The notes under the pieces are model-generated. The model saw only the letters and a program-made list of their open reading frames with translations. It had not been told where the DNA came from and did no database searches. Below, piece by piece: positions 18,326 to 25,968 of a DNA stretch of 64,000 nt. Positions within the stretch are counted from its first letter, which is position 1, and every line of letters starts with the position of its first letter. Origin of the DNA: Paenibacillus uliginis N3/975 (lineage in GTDB: Bacteria > Bacillota > Bacilli > Paenibacillales > Paenibacillaceae); the NCBI RefSeq assembly GCF_900177425.1, contig NZ_LT840184.1:5887787-5951786 (forward strand), given 5' to 3'. Made by a program: the position numbers and the translations under genes.

Positions 18326-18600
18326 TTATGAAGCAGGGGTTCCCGCCCCTTCGCTTGGCAGCATATTTTTACGACGATACATCGACAACAGCATCCCGAT
18401 CGCTGCAAAATAGAATATCTGTGTCGATCCTCCATAAGCTATAAAAGGCAGAGCTATCCCCGTAATAGGGACGATCCCGAACGCCATAAGAATCGGCCAC
18501 AACATATAGAAACCGAAAATGGCTGTGAACGCAATAGTCACTCTCTTAGCATAAGGATCGTTAAGCGAAACAGTCATTCGCCAGATTTCTGCCTTAAACC
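18326..18600 (-). pseudogene. C-terminal fragment of a SEDS protein (FtsW/RodA/SpoVE type)
   Basis: About 90 codons encode only the last helices of a SEDS glycan polymerase: EIWRMTV, then GFYMLWPILMAFGIVPITGIALPFIAYGGSTQIFYFAAIGMLLSMYRR. PITG-PLPF-SYGGS is the diagnostic C-terminal motif. Full proteins have about 380-400 residues. An in-frame stop lies some 18 codons upstream of the first Met, and the start of a MerR fragment on the other strand abuts it. It is a gene remnant, unlikely to be functional. Confidence 0.75.
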
Positions 18601-18833
18601 CCCAGTCTGGATATCGCGTGTATTATAGCTCCGATATTTTGAGGCTTCAGGAAATATCCGTCCTGAAAGAAATGGGGTTTTCATTATCTGCTAATAAAAA
18701 TATCGTGGAGAAGTACAACCGGAGTTCTAGTACAGGAACCAGGCAGGAGATATGGAAGGAAGCTTTCATCAGCCAAATCGAGTCGCTCCGTAAAGAACAG
18801 CTCCGGCTTTTTCGGATTGAACAACTGCTGTAA
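18591..18833 (+). pseudogene. MerR-family regulator fragment without its first HTH helices
   Basis: The frame reads ALNPQSGYRVYYSSDILRLQEISVLKEMGFSLSANKNIVEKYN in outline, which is the second half of a MerR DNA-binding domain (wing GYR-YY, then LRLQ-I-LKEMGFSL). It continues through a helical IESLRKEQLRLFRIEQLL segment. The N-terminal recognition helices are absent, no start codon is suitable, and the 5' end overlaps the SEDS remnant. It is part of a decayed region. Confidence 0.65.
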
Positions 18834-19098
18834 GGCTCGCTGTACTCCCTGGAAATGAATGATGATCAAGCTGGACGATATGATGCGGTTCATTAAGGAG
18901 CTTCAACACGTACAGCCGGAGGATCATAATAAGTGGCGAAGCAAGATATTTAATTTCAAACAGTTCTATGATGATAATATCTGGAAGCTGACTATACATG
19001 TCATCATAGATCTCTTTGATCAGCATGGGAACACCCGTAAAGTTCTTGATAAACGCAAATACCACCGATACCGTAAACATCAGCAGTATCTTACTGCC
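18834..19098. other. Gene-free remnant sequence
   Basis: No intact gene is seen. The plus frame from 18859 (FIKELQHVQPEDHNKWRSKI...) could be the decayed C-terminus of the MerR fragment. The minus frame (LLMFTVSVVFAFIKNFTGVPML...) looks like a piece of a membrane protein. Neither can be assigned. Confidence 0.3.
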
Positions 19099-19136
19099 AA
19101 AAAAACGCCGTCGTCCTTCGGAAAGGACGACGGCGT
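19099..19136 (-). terminator. Terminator of the DUF6612-like lipoprotein gene
   Basis: A perfect 14-bp stem (ACGCCGTCGTCCTT/AAGGACGACGGCGT) with a 4-nt loop is followed on the minus strand by a T run. It starts 24 bases after the stop. Confidence 0.85.
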
Positions 19137-19159
19137 CTTTTGCTTGTTCGTATTTTGGC

Positions 19160-20032
19160 TTAATTCGCGCTGTCGAGCGCTTCTTGCGGCACTTCGATCT
19201 TATCGATTTCGTTATGCTTGGAAAGTCCGCTAGTCATCTCCATTTCAAGAGAGACCTTCTGTCCTTCCTGCTCCATTTCCATGACCATGTTCATATCGGT
19301 CTTGGTTGGAAAATACGTATCCTTATTCATGCCAATCGTAATCTTCATGCTTTTGATATTCATCTGTTCCAGCATCGCCGCAGTTTGCTCATCTGCGCCG
19401 CCGGCTTGGCCCATGTAGGTCTTCGCCAGTTCCTTAAGGTTATCGCCGGAAACGTCGGCCGTCAGGATATACTGATCGCCTTCTTCGCTTACCTTGGCGT
19501 CTTTGGCTATGGTTTTAAACTGCTCCAGCTGTTTTTCCGGTCCTTGCGTGGCCGCCTTCATGCTGTCAAGAATTTCCTGCTCCTGCTCCTTGGGAATCTG
19601 AACCCATTGGCCGTCAACCTGGGAGTAGATGCCCTTTTGCGTAATGTATTGCTTGATGTCCTGCGTTCCTTGGCCCGGCATCTCCATCTTCATTTCCTGA
19701 TACATTTCCAGTGGATCCAACGTGGTATCGATTTTCATGGAAATGTTCACTTTTTGTTCCTGTTTGCTTTCCCCGGCGCTGACCACGATGTTCTGCTTAA
19801 TATCGGAATCCATGGAGAAACTCTTCATCTTCTGGCTTGCCTCAGCTGATTTCTGGATTAATTCATCCACTGAAGGTGCTTCCGTTTTCGCATCGTCCGT
19901 CTTACCCGCAGCCGGCTGCTCCGCAGCAGGCGGAGTTGCTGCGCTCTCGGCCTCTTTGTCTTTGTCTTTGCTGCAAGCCGTGATCCCCATTACCAAAATT
20001 ACGCTAAGTAGTCCTGCTGTCCATTTTTTCAA
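19160..20032 (-). CDS. Secreted lipoprotein, DUF6612/LppX-like fold
   Basis: This 290-residue lipoprotein has lipobox MGITAC (Cys20), a Lys/Glu/Ala/Pro linker (21-50) and a domain beginning SVDELIQKSAEASQKMKSFSMDSDI. It has alternating strands and repeated Met/Glu-rich segments (MEMPGQGTQDIKQYI, MVMEMEQEGQKVSLEMEM) as in the DUF6612/LolA-LppX-like superfamily of Firmicutes. Proteins of this fold carry hydrophobic ligands, but the ligand here is unknown. The start is TTG with AGGAGG upstream. It is monocistronic, with its own promoter and terminator, and is intact in the middle of a decayed region. Confidence 0.75.
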   Translation of the reverse strand: MKKWTAGLLSVILVMGITACSKDKDKEAESAATPPAAEQPAAGKTDDAKTEAPSVDELIQKSAEASQKMKSFSMDSDIKQNIVVSAGESKQEQKVNISMKIDTTLDPLEMYQEMKMEMPGQGTQDIKQYITQKGIYSQVDGQWVQIPKEQEQEILDSMKAATQGPEKQLEQFKTIAKDAKVSEEGDQYILTADVSGDNLKELAKTYMGQAGGADEQTAAMLEQMNIKSMKITIGMNKDTYFPTKTDMNMVMEMEQEGQKVSLEMEMTSGLSKHNEIDKIEVPQEALDSAN

Positions 20033-20104
20033 AACAAGATCCTCCTAAGAATATGTATTCCTATTTCATGAATTGGTAAAGGCTGTAACGCCTGACCGAA
20101 AACT

Positions 20105-20133
20105 ATTTTATAAAATACTACCAAGCCTGTCAA
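20105..20133 (-). promoter_or_regulatory. Promoter of the DUF6612-like lipoprotein gene
   Basis: On the minus strand TTGACA (20128-20133), a 17-bp spacer and TAAAAT (20105-20110) make a near-consensus sigma-A promoter, about 73 bases before the TTG start. Confidence 0.65.
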
Positions 20134-20237
20134 AAGGATAAAGTTATAATTTTAAAATTTCATATTTATGAAGAATCCTTGCTTCTTCCGGTACCTTGGC
20201 ATTACACAGGTGGTAAGATAACAAGGAGCGTGTTTGA

Positions 20238-20460
20238 TTGAAAAATCTCCTCATAACCGGTCACAGAGTCCATGAGCTCGGCATTTACAACCATAAACAC
20301 AAGGGCATCCCCTATATCGAAAAGCGATCGAGTCCCGCCTGACCCGCTGCTTGAAGAAGGACTCGAATGGGTTCTCACCCCAGGACAATACGGAATAGAT
20401 CTCTGGGCCTGCGAGGTAGCTTCAGCTAATTGCTTTTTGATATATGCAGGTACATCATAA
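20238..20460 (+). pseudogene. ypsA: Frameshifted, truncated ypsA (DUF1273, SLOG superfamily)
   Basis: From TTG at 20238 the frame reads KNLLITGHRVHELGIYNHKHKGIPYIEK, then AIESRLTR in the next frame, then LLEEGLEWVLTPGQYGIDLWACEVASA in a third. Together these match the N-terminal third of YpsA-like proteins (about 180 residues normally). Two one-base deletions, near 20322 and 20346, explain the shifts. Similarity ends near 20440, where unrelated sequence begins. An AGGAG-like ribosome site remains upstream. Confidence 0.75.
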
Positions 20461-20480
20461 TGGAATTTAACTTTATTACC

Positions 20481-20544
20481 TTTAGATCATTTTATGGGGG
20501 CTCAAAAAGAAGAGTTAAAGTCCATGAGTGCCGTAATGACCGCT
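20481..20544 (+). repeat. Copied fragment of the histidine kinase gene at 24.6 kb
   Basis: These 64 bases match 24617-24680 with one mismatch and in the same orientation. They correspond to residues of about 30-51 in the kinase, around its first transmembrane helix exit (LLDHFMGAQKEELKSMSAV). There is no kinase sequence on either side. The copy is directly joined to a pullulanase fragment. Confidence 0.9.
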
Positions 20545-20682
20545 CCCATAGCCACAATCCGAAATTATCATATTTCTGATCTTCTCTTACATAGTGAATC
20601 CGCACCGTATTAGCAGGCAAATCTGCGGGTTCAAAGTTATAGACCGTTTCAGAACCTTCCTTCAGCCAGATTTCATTCATTT
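20545..20682 (-). repeat. Copied fragment of the pullulanase CBM41 junction
   Basis: These 138 bases align without gaps to 17481-17618 with 13 mismatches (about 91% identity), same orientation. On the minus strand they encode MNEIWLKEGSETVYNFEPAD, then LPANTVRIHYVREDQKYDNF, the boundary between the two CBM41 modules. The lower identity than the neighbouring kinase piece suggests an older copy or a source in a pullulanase paralogue elsewhere. It has no usable frame for a complete protein. Confidence 0.88.
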
Positions 20683-20698
20683 TATGAAAATTCAAAAG

Positions 20699-21139
20699 TC
20701 AGGGGGTTAAGTGAACGAGTTTTTTCAATTCAGCTGTCTCTTCCGCAAACTCAACTAGCAAAGTCTCATTCTCCGTAGTACGTAAAATCATATACGGGCG
20801 CGGTCTTTCTCTCGACATAATAACATATACGTCACTGATCGTTGTATTGATACCACTAGGTGTGTGGATCAGTTTTTTCGGTGGTGCTAACGGTATCTTT
20901 ACGATCATCGCCCTCGAAAGCGATGGATTTATTTCCATGACCCGACCATTCACGCTATTTAATAAGCTTTGCGCCACCACCTGGAACGATGCGCTATTGT
21001 CGAACCTTTCTACTACACGCTCTTTGTCCGTATCAAAAAGCTCTACTTGAGCCGCACCTGCAATTGGCTGTGTTACAGTTAACTGCGGAATAGCTTGGTT
21101 CGGTGAAAAAAGCAGAGTCATACAGAGAAGTAACCACAT
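20699..21139 (-). CDS. Small secreted protein of unknown function
   Basis: This 146-residue protein starts MWLLLCMTLLFSPNQA, a short signal peptide with cleavage likely after NQA. The rest is mixed strand/helix: SASFQVVAQSLLNSVNGRVMEINPS, PPKKLIHTPSGINTTISDVYVIMSRERPRPYMILRTTENETLLVEF. I do not recognise a family. The frame runs further upstream (to 21184), but GGGAGGG lies eight bases before the ATG at 21139, so that start is preferred. It sits between the copied fragments and the IS3-family end. Confidence 0.55.
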   Translation of the reverse strand: MWLLLCMTLLFSPNQAIPQLTVTQPIAGAAQVELFDTDKERVVERFDNSASFQVVAQSLLNSVNGRVMEINPSLSRAMIVKIPLAPPKKLIHTPSGINTTISDVYVIMSRERPRPYMILRTTENETLLVEFAEETAELKKLVHLTP

Positions 21140-21202
21140 CGGAATATACCCTCCCAAATGATTTAGCAGTAGTATACCCACCAATTGGAAATTAAAACAA
21201 AA

Positions 21203-21331
21203 GCCGCATGTTCATCGCTTTTTGTTTAAACTCAATGCTGTATGTCTTCCTAATTTTACTCATAAAAAATCCCCTCCAAGTAAACTATAGTGCTCTTTTT
21301 TCACACGGTCTACTTAAAGGGGATAATATCA
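21203..21331 (-). mobile_element. Left-end remnant of an IS3-family element
   Basis: On the minus strand an end-like sequence (TATCCCCTTTAAGTAGAC) is followed by GGAGGGG and a start at 21263 reading MSKIRKTYSIEFKQKAM, the typical N-terminus of IS3-family OrfA (HTH_Tnp_1). The frame is lost after about 20 codons and no OrfB or right end follows. This is a solo end left by deletion. Confidence 0.65.
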
Positions 21332-21401
21332 AACCCATGGCCTTTTCTTTTTAATTTAATTGATACGGAGTCATGAAAGCACATCTTGAGTGGTCGGCTC
21401 C

Positions 21402-22181
21402 TTACCTCTCCAAGTGGGACATATAATCATACGCTGTCGTTCCGTACACATTCTTGAAATGACGGTTCAGGTGCGCCAAGTCTGTGAAGCCGCACTGAGT
21501 AACGGCCATATACACATCCCTGGTGTCCTCGATTAACTGCTTTGCATGTTCCACCTTGCAGTTCAAATAATATTGATACGGCGAGATTCCCATGCTCGCT
21601 TTAAAGGAACGGATGAACTGATACTTGGACATGCCGAACTGGCTGCTTAACTCATCCAGACGTAGAACATGGTCGAGATGACCGTGCATCATTTCTTTGG
21701 CCCTCTTCGTGAACATACTATCTATTTTGCCTTTTGTACGGAACATATCGTCTGAAAAATTCCCGGCAATCCCCAGCAGCAGCTCGCTGCATAAAGCATC
21801 TGGCATATCGTTGAATATGGCCTTGGTCAAATTTAGAATGCTCTGCCCTAATCCAGCATGATACACAATCGGAGTGGAGAATCGGACAATATCCTTTTTC
21901 TGAATCAATTCCAAAAAAAGCTCTGGATGAATATAAATCATCACGTAGTCTATACCTGTTTTTTCTTGTGACCAGCCGTCATGATTTTGCTCCGGATGAA
22001 ACAGCATCACACCGTTTTCGTGGGAGGCCTGCTGACTGCCATCAAGTTCGTACTTTTGGATTCCACGCAGGGTTACACCCAGGGCATATTCTTCATGACA
22101 GTGCATTTTATATTTGAAATCGGTAAGGCTTGCTGATAGCGCAGTAATCCCTGCCGATTTTTTATATATAAAGCGCTCCAT
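21402..22181 (-). CDS. AraC-family regulator with cupin-type sensor
   Basis: This 259-residue protein has an N-terminal AraC_binding cupin (about 15-100: HCHEEYALGVTLRGIQKYELDG, then VMLFHPEQNHDG) and two C-terminal HTHs (about 160-259: LDELSSQFGMSKYQFIRSFKASMGISPYQYYLNCKVEHAKQLI, then VTQCGFTDLAHLNRHFKNVYG). A longer frame to 22319 overlaps the upstream gene; the ATG at 22181 has GGGGTGAAAGGG before it. It follows the LysE-type exporter gene by 5 bases and probably controls it, as in many AraC/LysE pairs. Confidence 0.85.
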   Translation of the reverse strand: MERFIYKKSAGITALSASLTDFKYKMHCHEEYALGVTLRGIQKYELDGSQQASHENGVMLFHPEQNHDGWSQEKTGIDYVMIYIHPELFLELIQKKDIVRFSTPIVYHAGLGQSILNLTKAIFNDMPDALCSELLLGIAGNFSDDMFRTKGKIDSMFTKRAKEMMHGHLDHVLRLDELSSQFGMSKYQFIRSFKASMGISPYQYYLNCKVEHAKQLIEDTRDVYMAVTQCGFTDLAHLNRHFKNVYGTTAYDYMSHLER

Positions 22182-22186
22182 CCCTT

Positions 22187-22783
22187 TCACCCCTTTATGA
22201 ACTCCGTGATGCCGGACACGGTAATCGCTGAATAAACCAGCAACAATGCGAGTATCGTCTGACTCGCCTTCTGATATTTTTGCATAATTCCTTGAAAAAG
22301 GGTACCACACACCGCCCAAGTCACATAAGCGGCCACCCCAATCAACGTCACAATAACTACGAATACTGATAGTACAGGTCCCGATGTATAATACGGCATC
22401 ACAAAACTTGGAATGACGGTTAGCGTAAACACAACAACCTTAGGATTCAAAAACTGCGTCAGAAAACCAGACGTAAATGAAGTAGCTTGTTTAGAGGCGT
22501 TGTTGGATACATCCATTCTGTAGATTTGATAAGCCAGGTACAGCATGAACAAGCTGCCACCGATGCGCATGAATGACAATATGGCTGGCATCCCGGAGCC
22601 TAGTCTGCTGTTCAGGAAAACCGAGGCAGCGATTAACATGAAAAAAGCGAGCGACGCCCCGGCGATATATCGTAGTGCTTTTTTCATGCCCTCGTTCTGA
22701 ACCGCCGCCAGAATGACGATGTTGGACGGACCAGGTGAGAACGCTACAACAAAACAATAAATAAAAAATGAAGAAAAATTCAT
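22187..22783 (-). CDS. LysE/RhtB-family amino-acid exporter
   Basis: This 198-residue, six-TM protein carries the family motif FSPGPSNIVILAAVQNEGMKKALRYIAGAS (residues 15-44 in outline), then FLTQFLNPKVVVFTLTVIPSFV (about 108-129). Relatives export lysine, arginine, threonine or homoserine lactone. The first gene of a two-gene unit with the AraC regulator. The ribosome site is AAGGAG before the ATG. Confidence 0.85.
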   Translation of the reverse strand: MNFSSFFIYCFVVAFSPGPSNIVILAAVQNEGMKKALRYIAGASLAFFMLIAASVFLNSRLGSGMPAILSFMRIGGSLFMLYLAYQIYRMDVSNNASKQATSFTSGFLTQFLNPKVVVFTLTVIPSFVMPYYTSGPVLSVFVVIVTLIGVAAYVTWAVCGTLFQGIMQKYQKASQTILALLLVYSAITVSGITEFIKG

Positions 22784-22913
22784 GATGTTAGCTCCTTACA
22801 AGGAAATTCCCTTGCATTATAGAGCTTTTAGCCGCTGGGAGAATAGTACATTATTGCAGAAAAGGGGCTGCACAGGCAGCCCTTCTCCAGAAAAATCCGG
22901 AACCATATAAATA

Positions 22914-22945
22914 ATCCCTGTCTCAGCCGTGACTGAAACAGGGAT
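22914..22945. terminator. Hairpin between secreted protein and LysE genes
   Basis: ATCCCTGT-c-TCAG pairs with CTGA-a-ACAGGGAT. It lies about 60 bases after the stop of the minus-strand secreted protein. The T run is poor, so termination is likely but not certain. Confidence 0.5.
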
Positions 22946-23003
22946 GGTCTTATTTTCAATATCTCCTTATATGTTCTTCTTGTGAGCTTTTCTCTCTATG
23001 TCT

Positions 23004-23654
23004 TTACTTTGCTGTTTCGTAATCCGCGATTTGCTGCTTGTATTGTGCCAATAACTTATTTAAAGCTTCCTTAATCTCAGTGGCATCTTTGGATTCAGCT
23101 GCAACAGATAGAGCGATTCTTGCCTTAGCGAAGGCAAGATCCGCTTCGCTAGATGATCCAGATCCTTCAGCCTCAATCGCCATTTCCTTAACCTCCACAG
23201 CTTCAGAGGAGAAGAAAACTTGATTGCTCGCTTCTCCAGCTTCTACCGGTACGGCAATACTTTCTACAATCATCTCATCGAGATTTACTTCTATAGCTTG
23301 ATCAAGTATCTCATAAGCTTGATCGGGGGTAATGTTAGTCTTATCCATAACGGTAACAAATGAAGTTCCACTCTTTTCTCCAACGATCTTCCTGTATTGC
23401 TCCAGCGTCTTCTCCCACTCTTCCAGCGTATTCGGTGCGTAGGTTTTGGCTAGCTCCAAGGGATCTGCCAGTCTGCTTGCAGTGGACATGGAAATCGTTA
23501 GTACCTTAGCTGCCGGAGCAGAGGTGCCTTGGGTTACTGCTGTAGGGTTTGTTTCTTCGGGTACGCTAGCAGCGTTCGTTACAGCCGGGGCAGCAACTGT
23601 GGACATCAGCAGAGCGGACAGGACCAACTTTTTAATTATAGGATGATGATTCAT
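23004..23654 (-). CDS. Secreted acidic protein of unknown function
   Basis: This 216-residue protein has a signal peptide (KKLVLSALLMSTVAAPAVTNA, cleavage near residue 28). A Thr/Ala/Pro-rich linker is followed by helical segments: LELAKTYAPNTLEEWEKTLEQYRK, TPDQAYEILDQAIEVNLDEM and a C-terminal amphipathic helix ATEIKEALNKLLAQYKQQIADY. It is strongly acidic. No family is recognised; it may be a small surface or matrix protein. It is divergent from a two-component operon, which may regulate it. Ribosome site AGAGGAG. Confidence 0.6.
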   Translation of the reverse strand: MNHHPIIKKLVLSALLMSTVAAPAVTNAASVPEETNPTAVTQGTSAPAAKVLTISMSTASRLADPLELAKTYAPNTLEEWEKTLEQYRKIVGEKSGTSFVTVMDKTNITPDQAYEILDQAIEVNLDEMIVESIAVPVEAGEASNQVFFSSEAVEVKEMAIEAEGSGSSSEADLAFAKARIALSVAAESKDATEIKEALNKLLAQYKQQIADYETAK

Positions 23655-23812
23655 GAATACAACACTCCTCTTCGGTTCGAATATATTACAAGTCCAAGTT
23701 TACGAAAAGGGTGTGGCAGATCATTGGTTGATTTGTGGAAAAACGATGGCACTCCTCCATAACTGATCCCAGCTTGATATACTGAATACAGAAAAATCTG
23801 GAGGTACCTTGA

Positions 23813-24550
23813 ATGAATAACAGCTATCTCATTGCCATAGTGGACGATGATCAACATATACGCAATCTTGTGGAAGCCTATTTGTTAAAGGAAAATTACC
23901 GAATCATCGGTCTAGGCAGTGCCGAGGAAGCATGGACTTTATGGCAGACAAGCCCTCCGGACATGTGGGTACTCGACATTATGCTTCCCGGCATGGACGG
24001 GTACGAATTTTGCAGACGAATCCGGAGTGAGGCGGAAGTGCCGATCATTATGATTTCTGCAAGAGACAATGAGGTTGACAAAATATTAGGGTTGGAGCTT
24101 GGAAGCGATGACTATCTGGTCAAACCGTTCAGCCCTCGGGAGCTGGTAGCGCGTATTAAACGTCAGCTTCAGCGGTGGTATAAAATGAGCAACCCCTCAG
24201 AAGGGGCAAATAGCCTAACTGCGTACGCTCGCCTTGAAGTGGGTCAGCTCCAACTACTGCTGGAGGAAAGACGCGTATTTTGGTGTGGAGAGGAAGTTGA
24301 TCTGACCAACAAGGAATTCTTAATGCTAAAAGTATTCGCCGATTCTCCGAACCGAGCCTTTACGAGAGATGAGCTGCTGACATTTGTGTGGGGAAATGAT
24401 TACTTCGGAAGTGACCGCGCCGTTGATCATCTGATTAAGCGGATGCGAAAAAAGTTAGAGCATGTGCCGATCGAAGCGGTATGGGGACATGGCTACCGTC
24501 TGAGAACAGAAGGGAGTGTGCAAACCGATGAAGCTGGTACATCAAATTAA
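23813..24550 (+). CDS. OmpR-family response regulator
   Basis: This 245-residue regulator has a receiver domain with acidic pocket DDD (11-13), phospho-acceptor Asp55 in VLDIMLPGMDG, and Lys in DDYLVKPFSPREL (about 101-113). A winged-helix output domain occupies about 140-235 (DLTNKEFLMLKVFADSPNRAFTRDELLTFVWG, SDRAVDHLIKRMRKKL, VWGHGYRL). The gene overlaps the histidine kinase start by 23 bases, so the two are coupled. The target is unknown; the divergent secreted-protein gene is an obvious candidate. Confidence 0.88.
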   Translation: MNNSYLIAIVDDDQHIRNLVEAYLLKENYRIIGLGSAEEAWTLWQTSPPDMWVLDIMLPGMDGYEFCRRIRSEAEVPIIMISARDNEVDKILGLELGSDDYLVKPFSPRELVARIKRQLQRWYKMSNPSEGANSLTAYARLEVGQLQLLLEERRVFWCGEEVDLTNKEFLMLKVFADSPNRAFTRDELLTFVWGNDYFGSDRAVDHLIKRMRKKLEHVPIEAVWGHGYRLRTEGSVQTDEAGTSN

Positions 24551-25883
24551 TTTGGCCTTTGGCATCGCACTCGTTCTGGTACTCTCCATTACGGCTATTA
24601 TCATCCATCATGTACTTTTAGATCATTTTATGGGAGCTCAAAAAGAAGAGTTAAAGTCCATGAGTGCCGTAATGACCGCTTCCTTGAGTCAGGAAAGTGC
24701 AGCGAGTGTCCTTATCGAAGACCCATTCGCCTCATTCCCCATGATCATCTCCCCTGCAGCTACAAGTGTTGATGCCATACTTACCGATGAGAACGGAAGA
24801 GTGTTGTCCACATCGGTACCTATGGATCGCTTCGAAATCATCACGGAGTCTTCAGCCCCCGAAACTTCAAATCTGCTAAACATTTGGAACGGGACGGATA
24901 AGCGGTTTATTACTGAAGTGAATGTCACACCTCAAGGAACACTGACCCTCTTTACGCCTGTTAGCAAAGTCCAAGCGATTGAACAAGCTCTGCTCAAGAG
25001 GCTGCTCATCATTTTCTGTGTGGTGGGCGCGTTTATGTTCCTATTCAGTCTATTTATCACTAAAAAACTGATCAAACCACTAATAAGGCTCCAGGAAGAA
25101 CTCAAAAAGGTAAAAGAACGTCACTTTTCAGACGTTAAGCTGATCAAGGCCAGCGGAGAGATTGGGTCTGTCGCTCAATCGGTGTATGAGATGGCGGGGG
25201 AATTGAAGCGGTTTAACCATGTGCAGAAGCAATTTTTCCAAAACGCCTCCCATGAATTGAAAACACCGTTAATGTCCATATCTGGTTACGCCGAAGGCAT
25301 CCGGGACGGCATCTTTGAAGGGGAGAGCGTCCGGAAGGGGCTCGATATTATTATGAGCGAGAGCGGCCGTTTGAAGAGCCTCGTTACGGAAATGACGCTG
25401 CTGGCGAAGCTGGACAGCGAGGAAGACATATTTCAACCTACGGAGGTTTGTCTGAAGGACCTGCTTATTGAAACTATTGAACGCATGAACCCTTTATTGA
25501 TACAAAAAGGACTGACACTGCATACGTCGTACGATGATTATGAATTACTGACAGTTCATGCCGACAGGGAAAAGCTGTTGCAGGCGCTGCTTAATGTCGT
25601 CTCTAATGCAACCCGTTATGCGAAACAACAAATATATATTCATGCTGAAATCAAAAATAGCCGTGTTGAAATATCGGTCACCGATGATGGACCAGGAATA
25701 CCGGAAGACCTGCTTCCTTATCTGTTCCAGCGATTTGTCAAAGGAAAAGACGGAGATTCGGGACTCGGGCTGGCCATCTCCCGTGCAATCGTCGAGCGTT
25801 GTGGAGGGCTGATCACGGCAGGCAACCTTAGAGAAGGCGGAGCGGTGATCTCGATGAAGTTCCCTGCAGTAGCACATATTTAA
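24528..25883 (+). CDS. HAMP-containing sensor histidine kinase
   Basis: This 451-residue kinase has TM1 (about 8-30), an extracytoplasmic sensor (31-155), TM2 (about 158-178), HAMP (about 179-232), HisKA with phospho-acceptor His242 in FFQNASHELKTPL, and HATPase_c (N-box NVVSNATRYAK, G1 DDGPGIP, G2 GDSGLGLAIS). It should phosphorylate the coupled OmpR regulator. GTG at 24516 is possible, but AGAAGGGAG fits the ATG at 24528. A 64-base piece of this gene is copied at 20481-20544. Confidence 0.88.
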   Translation: MKLVHQINLAFGIALVLVLSITAIIIHHVLLDHFMGAQKEELKSMSAVMTASLSQESAASVLIEDPFASFPMIISPAATSVDAILTDENGRVLSTSVPMDRFEIITESSAPETSNLLNIWNGTDKRFITEVNVTPQGTLTLFTPVSKVQAIEQALLKRLLIIFCVVGAFMFLFSLFITKKLIKPLIRLQEELKKVKERHFSDVKLIKASGEIGSVAQSVYEMAGELKRFNHVQKQFFQNASHELKTPLMSISGYAEGIRDGIFEGESVRKGLDIIMSESGRLKSLVTEMTLLAKLDSEEDIFQPTEVCLKDLLIETIERMNPLLIQKGLTLHTSYDDYELLTVHADREKLLQALLNVVSNATRYAKQQIYIHAEIKNSRVEISVTDDGPGIPEDLLPYLFQRFVKGKDGDSGLGLAISRAIVERCGGLITAGNLREGGAVISMKFPAVAHI

Positions 25884-25922
25884 CTGGTCTTCGCTATGAG
25901 TTCAGGTTCAGGCGGAACTATT

Positions 25923-25955
25923 AAAAATCCAAAGCCTCAATGGTTTTGGATTTTT
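25923..25955. terminator. Bidirectional terminator between converging genes
   Basis: AAAAATCCAAA and TTTTGGATTTTT form a stem with A and T runs on both sides, between the kinase gene and the converging deoR-type gene. Confidence 0.75.
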
Positions 25956-25968
25956 AGTTGTATCCCGC

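Noticed and set aside
19016..19849. 277-residue plus-strand frame
   Set aside because: It is rich in His/Leu/Phe and lies opposite a lipoprotein gene with lipobox, promoter and terminator.
20492..20695. 67-residue minus-strand frame as a new gene
   Set aside because: It is the copied pullulanase CBM41 junction with unrelated ends, so it is a fragment rather than a gene.
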